Assembly: GCF_032062135.1 (NCBI RefSeq)
Contig: NC_092860.1
Span: forward strand, 130,739,484-130,803,483
DNA length: 64,000 nucleotides
Direction: 5' to 3'
From: Pyxicephalus adspersus
Taxonomy: Eukaryota; Chordata; Amphibia; Anura; Pyxicephalidae
Shown here in pieces: positions 22,501 through 30,302 of this stretch. The first letter of the stretch is position 1. Every line of letters starts with the position of its first letter. The position numbers were made by a program, and so were the translations under genes. A model generated the notes under the pieces. The model saw only the letters and a list, made by a program, of their open reading frames with translations, was not told where the DNA came from and did not search any database.

Positions 22501-24813
22501 NNNNNNNNNNNNNNNNNNNNNNNNNNNNNNNNNNNNNNNNNNNNNNNNNNNNNNNNNNNNNNNNNNNNNNNNNNNNNNNNNNNNNNNNNNNNNNNNNNNN
22601 NNNNNNNNNNNNNNNNNNNNNNNNNNNNNNNNNNNNNNNNNNNNNNNNNNNNNNNNNNNNNNNNNNNNNNNNNNNNNNNNNNNNNNNNNNNNNNNNNNNN
22701 NNNNNNNNNNNNNNNNNNNNNNNNNNNNNNNNNNNNNNNNNNNNNNNNNNNNNNNNNNNNNNNNNNNNNNNNNNNNNNNNNNNNNNNNNNNNNNNNNNNN
22801 NNNNNNNNNNNNNNNNNNNNNNNNNNNNNNNNNNNNNNNNNNNNNNNNNNNNNNNNNNNNNNNNNNNNNNNNNNNNNNNNNNNNNNNNNNNNNNNNNNNN
22901 NNNNNNNNNNNNNNNNNNNNNNNNNNNNNNNNNNNNNNNNNNNNNNNNNNNNNNNNNNNNNNNNNNNNNNNNNNNNNNNNNNNNNNNNNNNNNNNNNNNN
23001 NNNNNNNNNNNNNNNNNNNNNNNNNNNNNNNNNNNNNNNNNNNNNNNNNNNNNNNNNNNNNNNNNNNNNNNNNNNNNNNNNNNNNNNNNNNNNNNNNNNN
23101 NNNNNNNNNNNNNNNNNNNNNNNNNNNNNNNNNNNNNNNNNNNNNNNNNNNNNNNNNNNNNNNNNNNNNNNNNNNNNNNNNNNNAAAAAAATATGCATTC
23201 GGACCATAAGACGCACCCTGATTTTCCCCCCACTTTAGGGGGAAAAAAAGTGCGTCTTATGGTCTGAAAAATACGGTATATTTTTATTGAAACAATGGGG
23301 GATATCATTTTATTAAGAGGGTCTATTTATGTATGATAAAGATATTTAAGAGCGGTCATAAAACGGTTGACTATTTTAGACCTTATGCCACACCCCGAAA
23401 AAACAATACCAGTAAAAATACAAGGAATAAAAAATGGGGAGTTTGCAGGTATAAATATTCATTCTTACACAAAACAAATTAATCTAACAAAACTGTTAGT
23501 TTTTATTGCAGGTTATTGGATAATTTTGTGCAAGATTATTGATACTGGAAAATCCCCTATCTTTTATTACTTGTATTTTTACTGTTAATAATAAGAGCTG
23601 CATTAAGTAACATCTCATTAATAAAAGCTGCCATAACATACACATGATTATCACATCAGATACCAATTCCACATATACTTGGCGAGTCAGTGGATTCTAA
23701 AATCAATACCAAAGAACTGATCAGAAAACTGTGCTCTTTATATATTCTATATATTTAAGATATGGATCCAGATACTAGAGCAGAGGTAAGCAAACTTTTT
23801 TGGCCACTAGGCCATTTCAGGGGTGGGCAGGAGCACATTAGGCTGGACTCCCTCAAGTCCCACCCTCATGGAGAGGGATTTCCCTTCAGGGGGTGTTCCC
23901 TATTTACCCCGGGCCGCAGAAGTAATAAAGCCAGCCCCAGTAAATAGGGGAGCCACAGCCGGCTTCGAAGCCCTGGTAAGTTTGTTCCGGCGTAACGCCC
24001 CCTGGCTCTGGAGCCGTGGGTGGCTGGCCGGTATTAGACTGGATCGGCCAGGGGGCGTTAGGCTGGAATTACCAGCTAGGCCATATCTGGTCTAAAGGCT
24101 GGAGTTTGCCGACCTTTGTACTAGAGTCACATTCAAGTGGATCAGTAGAGAGAGAGAGAGAAGTAAAAAGAGAGAGAAAAAGAGAAAAGTGTGCGAGATA
24201 GAGTAAGAGAGAAAAAGTAGAGAGAGGGGAAAGAGGAGAGAGAGAGAAAGAAAAAANNNNNNNNNNNNNNNNNNNNNNNNNNNNNNNNNNNNNNNNNNNN
24301 NNNNNNNNNNNNNNNNNNNNNNNNNNNNNNNNNNNNNNNNNNNNNNNNNNNNNNNNNNNNNNNNNNNNNNNNNNNNNNNNNNNNNNNNNNNNNNNNNNNN
24401 NNNNNNNNNNNNNNNNNNNNNNNNNNNNNNNNNNNAGAGAGAAAGGAGGGAGAGACTCATCAGGACACAGATCATAAGAACTGGAAGTAAAATATTGTAA
24501 TGTTCATGGTTTTCATGCACATGCTTTCTGCTTGCAAGAAAATGAACTACAAGTTCCAGCATGTTCACCCGGCCAGAATTGCACAATCGTGTATTTTGTA
24601 TCCCTGTTTTCATTGGCTCATGCTGACAGATTTCCCATGTGTTTATAAGCACAGTGCATAGAGGAATGATGGGACACACTGCTCATACATTGCAGGGATG
24701 ACAGAGATCTCACCATGTGGACAGTGTGGGGCGCTCTCCTGGCTCTGATCACCTAGCAGCACCTGAAACCCATCTGACATGCCGCACACACGTGATTCTG
24801 TTTCTGCTTCCAT
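10485..24813 (-). CDS. ZCCHC4: 28S rRNA N6-adenosine methyltransferase ZCCHC4 (13 coding exons)
   Basis: ZCCHC4 methylates one adenosine of 28S rRNA (m6A), using S-adenosylmethionine, in the nucleolus/nucleus (family knowledge). Coding exons on the minus strand, 5' to 3': 24813-24714, 21425-21307, 20929-20847, 19788-19513, 18501-18421, 17737-17665, 17265-17115, 15456-15359, 15199-15078, 13526-13451, 12935-12884, 11894-11747, 10581-10485. All phases join and give 491 aa, close to the roughly 510 aa of the human protein. Visible domains: GRF zinc finger near residues 35-70 ([13 protein letters not shown]), Cys-containing segment [11 protein letters not shown], methyltransferase fold with DPPFGG at about 267-272, Cys/His-rich zinc region at about 369-430, CCHC knuckle C435-C438-H443-C448, and a Lys-rich C-terminus. 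Start chosen at 24813 because its context is A at -3 and G at +4. It is divergent from the two plus-strand genes to the right. The last intron's donor is GTCAGT, which is weak. Confidence 0.95.
10582..11746 (-). other. ZCCHC4 intron 12: no further gene seen
   Basis: Intron sequence with an AT-rich, A-runs segment near 11390-11410. Open frames near 10914-11140 overlap on both strands and show no domain. Confidence 0.5.
11747..11894 (-). CDS. ZCCHC4: ZCCHC4 coding exon 12 (CCHC zinc knuckle)
   Basis: It encodes [10 protein letters not shown] and then the CCHC knuckle [14 protein letters not shown], followed by [11 protein letters not shown]. The acceptor is TTTTTCAG. The donor GTCAGT is inferred from phase and from the basic tail of exon 13. 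Read-through would add about a dozen unrelated residues and stop near 11715. Confidence 0.88.
12541..12806. mobile_element. hAT-like repeat in ZCCHC4 intron 11
   Basis: It contains GGGAACCCTTAAAATAAC, a G run at 12669-12678 and, inverted, the end GAAGTTGCTAAGGGTTCC. The family is shared with 25849-28574 and 42073-42150. Confidence 0.65.
12884..12935 (-). CDS. ZCCHC4: ZCCHC4 coding exon 11 (Cys-rich)
   Basis: This 52 nt exon encodes [17 protein letters not shown]. The acceptor is TTTTACAG and the donor CAT/GTAAGT is strong. Confidence 0.92.
13451..13526 (-). CDS. ZCCHC4: ZCCHC4 coding exon 10 (Cys-rich)
   Basis: It encodes [20 protein letters not shown] and then SCPSK, the start of the Cys/His-rich zinc-binding region. 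The acceptor is TCTTCTAG and the donor AAA/GTAATA. Confidence 0.93.
13527..14376 (-). other. ZCCHC4 intron 9, left part: nothing recognised
   Basis: Intron sequence; two open frames near 13548-14074 on the minus strand show no conserved motif. Confidence 0.45.
14377..14832. mobile_element. TA-flanked MITE with perfect palindromic segment
   Basis: The ends are CCGTATTTTCCGGCGTATAA and its inverse, bordered by TA (375-376 and 833-834 within 14 kb). Sub-terminal repeats GTATAAGACGACCCCC recur inside. It contains a 76 bp perfect palindrome (14415-14490). Overlapping open frames on both strands follow from the inverted repeats and are not genes. Confidence 0.85.
15078..15199 (-). CDS. ZCCHC4: ZCCHC4 coding exon 9
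   Basis: It encodes [20 protein letters not shown] and [10 protein letters not shown], and ends NEGYR. The acceptor is GTTTCAG and the donor CTACAG/GTGCAG. Confidence 0.95.
15359..15456 (-). CDS. ZCCHC4: ZCCHC4 coding exon 8
   Basis: It encodes [20 protein letters not shown] and ends SMLDYQ. The acceptor is CTTACCAG and the donor CAG/GTAATT. Confidence 0.94.
15750..16271. mobile_element. TA-flanked DNA transposon relic in ZCCHC4 intron 7
   Basis: The left end CATTGGTACCTTGGTATA is mirrored at the right by CAGTGGTACCTTGATATA (inverted), each bordered by TA. Imperfect inverted repeats continue for about 50 bp. There is no coding capacity. Confidence 0.7.
16680..16757 (+). repeat. L2-family LINE 3' tail fragment
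   Basis: CCTATTTAATGTACAACGCT, then GCGCTATATAAATCCTG and TAATAATAATAA. This is the 3' tail of the LINE also seen at 54.35 kb (minus) and 57.65 kb. Confidence 0.6.
16855..17075. mobile_element. Palindromic MITE, copy 2 (diverged)
   Basis: It has GATTTTTTGAAGCTCTC at the left and GAGAGCTTTTATAAATTAGG at the right, with internal similarity to copy 1. It lies in ZCCHC4 intron 7, 39 bp from exon 7. Confidence 0.7.
17115..17265 (-). CDS. ZCCHC4: ZCCHC4 coding exon 7 (DPPF catalytic motif)
   Basis: It encodes [20 protein letters not shown] and [15 protein letters not shown] is the catalytic motif of this class of N6-adenine methyltransferases; here it is intact. The acceptor is TTTTCTAG and the donor ACAG/GTACGC. 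Confidence 0.95.
17665..17737 (-). CDS. ZCCHC4: ZCCHC4 coding exon 6
   Basis: It encodes [20 protein letters not shown] and ends GGE. The acceptor is TTTCTTAG and the donor GAG/GTATGC. Confidence 0.92.
18421..18501 (-). CDS. ZCCHC4: ZCCHC4 coding exon 5
   Basis: It encodes [14 protein letters not shown] through [11 protein letters not shown], the stretch before the methyltransferase core. The acceptor is CATAG and the donor TTCAG/GTAAGC. It is too short for a simple ORF scan but is phase-consistent with both neighbours. Confidence 0.9.
18502..19512 (-). other. ZCCHC4 intron 4: probable unclassified repeat
   Basis: The segment at about 18990-19330 reads like an old interspersed repeat (CCTTTTCCACATTTTCACAG and neighbours), but I cannot classify it. 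No exon other than ZCCHC4's is seen. Confidence 0.35.
19513..19788 (-). CDS. ZCCHC4: ZCCHC4 coding exon 4
   Basis: This is the largest exon (276 nt). It encodes [19 protein letters not shown], then [27 protein letters not shown] and [10 protein letters not shown], all strongly conserved in ZCCHC4. The acceptor is ACACCAG and the donor CAAG/GTATGA. Open frames on the opposite strand here are shadows. Confidence 0.95.
20090..20105. repeat. Short (TA)n microsatellite
   Basis: A simple alternating TA run in ZCCHC4 intron 3. Confidence 0.8.
20361..20690. repeat. 26/27 bp GC-rich minisatellite, about 12 units
   Basis: The unit is GGCATACATGTTCCATGGCC plus ATGGCC (26 bp), or the variant with GCATGCATGTTCCTCGGCC and AGTGGCC (27 bp). 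It has no stop codons in several frames on either strand, which makes long but meaningless open frames. It lies in ZCCHC4 intron 3. Confidence 0.92.
20847..20929 (-). CDS. ZCCHC4: ZCCHC4 coding exon 3
   Basis: This short exon encodes [19 protein letters not shown] and a further 9 residues. A pyrimidine-rich tract precedes the acceptor GGATAG, and the donor is CAG/GTACCT. It leaves in phase 2. Confidence 0.88.
21307..21425 (-). CDS. ZCCHC4: ZCCHC4 coding exon 2 (GRF zinc finger)
   Basis: It begins [13 protein letters not shown] and continues with [16 protein letters not shown] and FFQWADEK, the GRF-type zinc finger. The acceptor CCCATAG and the donor AAG/GTAAAA are clear; it enters in phase 1 and leaves in phase 0. 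Confidence 0.95.
21426..22361 (-). other. ZCCHC4 intron 1, distal part: nothing recognised
   Basis: Intron sequence without recognisable exon or repeat ends. Confidence 0.45.
22362..23276. mobile_element. TA-flanked MITE interrupted by an assembly gap
   Basis: The left end CCGTATTTTTCGGACCATTA mirrors the right CCGTATTTTTCAGACCATAA (inverted), with TA on both sides. Internal GACTATAAGACGCACC repeats. Bases 22501-23184 are N, so open frames across it are artefacts. The outer bases resemble the MITE at 14377. Confidence 0.8.
23781..24118. mobile_element. hAT-like element with perfect 8 bp target duplication
   Basis: It starts CAGAGGTAAGCAAAC and ends with the inverse of CAAAGGTCGGCAAAC. TACTAGAG flanks both sides (23773-23780 and 24119-24126). 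Confidence 0.85.
24147..24460. repeat. (GA)n-rich tract containing assembly gap
   Basis: Purine-rich GA/AAAG repeat, with N from 24257 to 24435. The gap probably reflects the repeat. It lies in ZCCHC4 intron 1. Confidence 0.8.
24546..24564 (+). promoter_or_regulatory. ZNF143-like motif in ZCCHC4 intron 1
   Basis: ACTACAAGTTCCAGCATG resembles the ZNF143/Staf binding consensus ACTACAATTCCCAGCATGC with a few mismatches. It lies about 150 bp inside intron 1. This is a weak call on its own. Confidence 0.3.
24714..24813 (-). CDS. ZCCHC4: ZCCHC4 coding exon 1
   Basis: It encodes the 33 N-terminal residues beginning MEAETESR and ending APHCPH, plus one base of a Gly codon. The donor is CATG/GTGAGA. 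The poorly conserved N-terminus followed by [10 protein letters not shown] matches the family layout. Confidence 0.88.
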
Positions 24814-24846
24814 GCTGTCTGCCAGCAACTGTCTGATGACATCACT

Positions 24847-24960
24847 GTCACATGATTGGAGTTGAACGAAGCTATGTCACATGACTGGAGCTGGATAGAG
24901 GCGTGTCACATGACTGGAGCTGGATAGAGGCGTGTCACATGACTGGACTGAGCCGGAAGT
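24847..24960 (-). promoter_or_regulatory. ZCCHC4: ZCCHC4 upstream region: four 29 bp E-box repeats and an ETS-type site
   Basis: The motif GTCACATGAYTGG starts at 24847, 24876, 24905 and 24934, exactly 29 bp apart, beginning 34 bp upstream of the ZCCHC4 ATG. CACATG is an E-box core. CCGGAAGT at 24953-24960 matches the ETS-family consensus common in housekeeping promoters. Promoter function is inferred from position and motif only. Confidence 0.55.
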
Positions 24961-25848
24961 AAAGGAGAGTGTGCTTGTTATAAGGTGTCAGCTGTGTGCA
25001 CGTAGAATGTTGTCCACCACAGACTGGGCAGATCTCCTTAGTGCAATTGACTTTTTACATGCATTGTAATGTACAGGTGAAACCCTCTGTGCTGCTTTTA
25101 TTATTTACACCTAGAAAGCCATACCACTATGAGAAACACAAGAACTACAGTGTACAGCCAGACTGTTTCATTTATGTATTATAAATGCTTGGCAGCCAAG
25201 TGCTAAACCCTTCTTTACTAAGCAGTGCCCATGGTTGCCAAGTGGCTGCAGACCCTAGGGAGCCTTAGCAGGCAGCACTTATAAACAAATGCCTATTCCC
25301 TGAATACCCTGCCAGAGTTTAACATTCCTTATGCCAACCAAAACTACAAATTGTTTCTACACATTATTTATTGACCCGTCTGACACACCACTCCCTATTT
25401 CATTACCAGCGACTGACATTTTCCCTCTCTTTTTTCTTTCTAGAATGATCTTTGGCCAATTGATTGGCTGTGCAGAGATCTCTGCGAGGGAGCTCATTTA
25501 TCCCAGCGTATGCAAGGGAAGTCAGGAATGCCGGGTTTCCCTGGCAACCAAATGCACGACATTGCACATGCGCAGTTCAGCTTTTTGCCAGAAACAGAAC
25601 AATCAGGCAGTTAAGGGATAAGATACATTTTAGCAGAAGGGATATCTCCTGTCCCTTTCTGCAAGAATGACCTGCCAAATATACACACTTAAAAGTGGAA
25701 ATGTACTTCCACTTTAAATGCAGTTTTGTTATATCCATGCGATAATCAAAACAAGTGCGGCACATGTCCTAATGCTAGGCAGCTTGAAACGGTCCGCAGG
25801 AACCAGAATGTATTAGGCAGAGAATAATTCACCCAGCATGATGTAGTG
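24961..25848. other. Upstream of ZCCHC4: no gene seen
   Basis: Short open frames near 24996-25765 have no recognisable product. The part near 25440-25720 reads like a non-autonomous repeat, but its ends are unclear. Confidence 0.4.
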
Positions 25849-25952
25849 CAGTGTTTCTCAACCAGGGTTGCTTGGGGTTTCTTGAGCAATCAGCAAAATT
25901 TCTGCCTTTAAGGTCAGTTTAATTGACAGCAATGATCTTTTTGGCTATCTAA

Positions 25953-28465
25953 GACTAGGTACACACATGCAATAATCATTGTTATTTGTTGAAAACAAAA
26001 GACAGATCAACGATTATTCACAATTATTTTGAATTATATTTATTTTGGTCGTATACTGAATGATTCTGTACATGCTGTAACAATATGATCATTCAAATTT
26101 AATCCACCAATAATGTACACACACTATCTACGATCATTTGAACGATGCAGGAAGTGACATGTACCAAGGAAAGTGTACCGCAGAACAATCTATGTTTACT
26201 GAACGACTGTACACACAATAGATAGCGAACGATCATCACCCGAACAGATCCACCAGGACGGTCATTTGTTTCCAGCGACATTCCTCGTTCATTGGTGTCC
26301 TTGGCCTGTCCATGTGCACTTTTTTTGTTAACAATTACACTGGGGAGCGCATTTTTTGTTGAGTTAGGTCTTACACTTGTTTTTTACTAATTTTACATAC
26401 AGTGAAAAAAATAAAAACTTGAATGTACTGTTTATTTAAATTTATTTTGTTCATACAAAGGATTTTTTGTTACTCTATGACATTTTTTACAGTAAAACAT
26501 TTGAAAATTAATCGGGTAAGCGGTTAAGGTTAAAATTTACGCATATAGCTTTACCTGGAGTTTTCAGTGTTAGGACAATCCCGCCGGATGCTCCAACTAA
26601 AGTCAGCCATCATATGTACATCCCATCTACCCTAACTCCGTCCAGAAAGGTGAAAATGGCAGAAAATGCATCTTAATGCTCATATTGCAACCAAGCATTT
26701 TGTAGCTTTCCAAGAGTTTCAGGACAATTTCTGTGTAATTATTTGCTTGTGTGTTTCCAAGAAAGTCCTTGACAATGGCTTTGAATGATAACCAAGCACT
26801 CATTTCGACTTCTGACATTGTCCCGATTAAATGTTCATCTCTGATGAGCTGCCGAATCTGTGGACCATCAAACACACCGGCCTTTATTTTTTCAAATGAC
26901 AGGCTAGGAAATGTCAAAATGAGGTACATGAAACATTCTCCTTCAGTTGGCAAAGCTTTAACAAACTGCTTCATCAGACCTAGTTTCATGTGCAGAGGCA
27001 GGAATATATAATATTCTTTCTATCAATAAGTGGCTCATGTAGAATGTTTGGATCACCTGGTTTTAGGGCAGATCTTGGAGGCCAATTCCTTTCCACCCAA
27101 TGCCTCTCACCAGCTCTGCTGTCCCACATGCACAGGTAACAGGGATACTTGGTGTATCCAGGTTGCTGACCAAGAAGGAAGCATACCATTTTAAGGTCAA
27201 CACAGATGACCCAATTGTGTTGGTGATATTGTAACAACTCAATGACTCTCTTTTATGTCTGCATATTCATGAAAAAGAGAAACTGAATGGCCAATTGGGA
27301 CTGACCCAAATATATTGCCATTGTGAAGGGGGACACATTTTAAGCTCTGCTTTGAGCTATTGATGAATAGTTGAGTTATAGATTGGAATTCCCAATTCCT
27401 CCAATAAACCAGGTATGTTATGGCAATACACAAAGCCACTGTCAGTTCTAAAGTACTACAGAAATGCAATTTCTCTGGTTTGAAAGTACGATACCTTTGT
27501 TTCTTTTTCAGTAGGTTTTTCTTACGCAGTCTTGATGCTAAGAGTTCTGAAGCCTTCTCTGATAGTCCCAAATCACGTGCCAAATCACTCAACTCATGCT
27601 GATCAAATCTCTTACCAACAGAGTCCTCTTCAATTTCAAACTCTTCATCATTGCTGTCCCCCAGATCATCAGCATATTCATGTTCTTCAAGAGAGGGTAG
27701 TGTAATGAAAACCGGCATGGGGATTTCATCTTAAAGAGCCACAGGGCGTATAGCCGATGGTAGACTAGGATACTCTGTTACATTAATTATTCTTGTTATA
27801 TCCTGAAGTTTTCACCATACAAAAGTAACAGTCACTGAAATGATCTCCTGGCTCTCACCAAACCATAGGTATACCAAATGGCATCTTATCGCATGTTCCC
27901 TTTGTCCACATCCTTAAACCCTCGACACACTGTTTGCACACCTTATGAGGAGCCCAAGACTTATCTTGATCACCAACTTTAACTTTGAAATATACCAAAT
28001 AGGCTTGCTCTACAAATGTGCTGATGTTCGCCCTTTGACAGGGAATGGTGAAACTGGCACAGATATAACAAAATGAATCAGGGTTGTTTAGGCACTTATG
28101 ACGAAAAACAGCAGAGCCAGGCATGATCTGAAAGAAAGGAAATACGTGTGTAGAAAAATAAATTTTGCTTATTCACTACGTAGAGCAGCGCACAACCTCT
28201 GACCACACTGTCTTGCGTGTAAATTATTAGCCTATACAAATCCACGGTACACTAATCACATTAATTAAATTAATTAAAGAAAAAACAACGTGATAGAAGA
28301 AAACTAACTGCACTTTCAGAATCAGCATGCAATTATTTTAGTTTAAAGAAGTTAAAAATTTGAAGTCTACGAAAAATTTGTTCAAAATTGTTCCTCATTG
28401 TTATCGGACAATCGCTCGTTAATTGTTAGTTTCCAAAGACAATTATTACACGTGTGTACGTAGCT
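25953..28465 (-). mobile_element. 2.5 kb TIR DNA transposon with unclassified ORF, TAA target site
   Basis: The left end GACTAGGTACACACATGCAA and the inverted right end AGCTACGTACACACGTGTAA form terminal inverted repeats. TAA at 25950-25952 and 28466-28468 is a 3 bp duplication, the size used by PIF/Harbinger elements. The coding part lies on the minus strand. The encoded protein is not a Harbinger transposase I recognise. Confidence 0.75.
26627..28124 (-). pseudogene. Broken transposon-associated ORF of an uncharacterised family
   Basis: Minus-strand pieces in shifting frames. 28124-27855 is Cys-rich: SFCYICASF, APHKVCKQCVEGLRMW. 27718-27239 holds an acidic stretch and DLARDLGLSEKASELLASRL. 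27237-26986 reads VICVDLKMVCFLLGQQPGYT and YPCYLCMWDSRAGERHW. 26989-26627 reads KLGLMKQFVKAL, FDGPQIRQLIRDEH and LGCNMSIKMHFL. I know these blocks only from 'uncharacterised' proteins repeated in many animal genomes. In-frame stops and frameshifts are present, and the C-terminal part after KMHFL is missing. Confidence 0.6.
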
Positions 28466-28692
28466 TAAGGGTGGCACTGTACAGTGAGTGGGATATAGTA
28501 ATTATAGCAGGGGTTCCCTAAGACATGAAAGTTATTTCAAGGGTTCCTTGTGTTAAAAGGTTGGAAACCATTGGTGTAGTACCTTTAAAAAAGTTATATG
28601 AACTTAAGTCAGCACCTTAAAAGTACATTGAAACCTCCTTCTCCTCCCCATGTCTAAGGTCTATTTGTACTTTTATAAAATAAACCTGTAGA

Positions 28693-28862
28693 GCAGTGGT
28701 CCCCAACCTTTTGGAGCTGGCGGACCACTAAATGTACGAACTCCAGACCGTGCATGCATGGGGAACCATATGTGACATATGACATCTTGATACCAGAATC
28801 TGCCCACTCTCCCATGGCAGGTCCAGAGATGAATTACATTACAATGTGCAGCCATCTCTCCC
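28693..28862. mobile_element. hAT-like fragment
   Basis: It begins CAGTGGTCCCCAACCTTTTG, a common hAT end, and lacks the matching right end. Confidence 0.5.
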
Positions 28863-29170
28863 ATTTACACAAATCATTTGAACCTTCCCCTCTTTGCTAA
28901 AGCTGAACTCTGGGCAAACTTAAACCTTTCTCCAAGTATCCCTCTCAAAAAACAGGACTCATCTCCCAAACAGTTTCCCATTATGCCCAAAAAAGTAAGT
29001 ATACTTCCTATTAAGCAGTGTCTTCTTATTTCTTTGGCAGGGTCATATTTCCTGGGTTTGCCGCCTGGCGGTCGAAATACCACCTTCACAGTCTCCACCA
29101 CAGCTTTCCATTTTCGTCTTATTAAGCTTTGCATTCAGGTTGCAAGTATAATTTTACCTGTAAAAACAAA
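28863..29170. other. Probable unclassified repeat
   Basis: Overlapping open frames occur on both strands, with no recognised protein. The sequence resembles other interspersed fragments, but its borders are not visible. Confidence 0.3.
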
Positions 29171-29216
29171 ATAGAGTTATTTAGCAAGAGATGGGCAAAT
29201 GTACTTTGATGTATAT

Positions 29217-29712
29217 CAGGGGTGTCCAAACTTTTTGCAAAGTGGGCCAGATTTAATGAGGTGAAAATGTGTGGGGGCTGACCACCAACCAGGTTAGTGT
29301 GGGTGTGGTCTGTGTGAGTCCTGCACAGCACACGCCCACCTGGGTGACATGAGGGATTCCCTGTGCACAGAGTCCGGTGTCAGTGCAAGCTCTGTGCCGA
29401 GCACATTTTTGGAATCAGAGTGGGTGTGGTCTGTGCCAGTCCCACACAGGACACACCCACTATAATGTTCCCTGTGCACACATGGGGACTCCCGTCCTGA
29501 CGAATATGCCCTCCGAGTAGCGGGACAATAATTACAAGGTGGTTGATCAACTCTAATGAAATATAAAATAGTTTTATTGTACGCATGTAATTTATAGTGT
29601 CTTCAAGTGCTGGTGGGCCGCATAATATTGATTTAATGACAGAGGCTGCAGGCCGGTGGAAATTTGAACATGGGCTGCAAATGGCCCCTGGGCTGGACTT
29701 TGGGCATGCCTG
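29217..29712. mobile_element. hAT-like element with near-perfect 8 bp duplication
   Basis: It starts CAGGGGTGTCCAAACTTT and ends with the inverse of CAGGCATGCCCAAAGTCC. The flanks ATGTATAT and ATGTACAT match at 7 of 8. Confidence 0.75.
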
Positions 29713-29877
29713 ATGTACATGAAAGGTATTAAGTAAATAAACATGGGCGATAAACAATTGAGTTGCTAACAGGTGTCATTATCAAATCATCCAGTAGGTG
29801 GTGATGTGTTTGTTTTCATTTACTTACTTTCTATTTGCTGCAGCATAAGACAGGCCTGATTGATTAAAGCTCTCTAA

Positions 29878-30058
29878 AGCTGCATACACACGTCAGATTT
29901 TTATCGCCCGATAATCGGCATCGGCCAAATATCGGGCGAAAATCTGCCGTGTGTACAGTCGGTGTCGTCCATCGTCCGAATGACCGTCCTGCCGGATCCA
30001 CGGACGATGCAGGGTGCCGCTCCGTCGCTCTCCCCCTCCCCTCTCCATAGAGAGTTCC
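29878..30058. mobile_element. Truncated MITE sharing TIR with the 2.5 kb element
   Basis: It starts AGCTGCATACACACGTCAGA after TAA, like the right TIR at 28465. A strong imperfect hairpin with about 30 bp arms lies at 29885-29953. It is cut at about 30058 by a mariner tail. Confidence 0.6.
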
Positions 30059-30302
30059 CGAATTTGAAGAAACACTTGAAGGGGCAACGTTTAGAGGAAA
30101 TTTCTGATGTCAAAGATGCTGCTGAGAGCTGGTTTGTTTGCGGCCCAACCAAAGAACTTTTATTTGAACGGTCTAGAATGCTGCAACTACGCTGTACCAA
30201 GTGCATCAGTCTCAGGGCGGAAAATATTGAATAAATATGTTATTTCATAACTCTGGCTCTCTTCTTTCTGGGCAAAGCCAGGAACTTCTCAGCACCCCTT
30301 TG
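30059..30302 (+). pseudogene. 3' fragment of the mariner family seen at 408-1677
   Basis: From AATTTGAAGAAACACTTGAA to the right TIR AAGCCAGGAACTTCTCAGCA it matches the last ~235 bp of the 408-1677 element. It includes the transposase C-terminus (DVKDAAESWF) and the stop. Confidence 0.85.

Larger units (their letters stand above)
25849..28574. mobile_element. hAT-like repeat split by a larger transposon
   Basis: The left part 25849-25952 begins CAGTGTTTCTCAACCAGGGTT; the right part 28466-28574 ends with the inverse of CCAATGGTTTCCAACC and holds GGGGTTCCCTAAGACATG. This is a common frog-type repeat, here cut by the 2.5 kb element at 25953. Confidence 0.7.

Noticed and set aside
22359..23308. 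Open frames of 250-290 codons on both strands
   Set aside because: They span 684 N bases; only the ends are real sequence, and these are MITE termini.
24092..24679. 195-codon open frame on the minus strand
   Set aside because: It crosses the 24257-24435 gap in a GA-rich tract.
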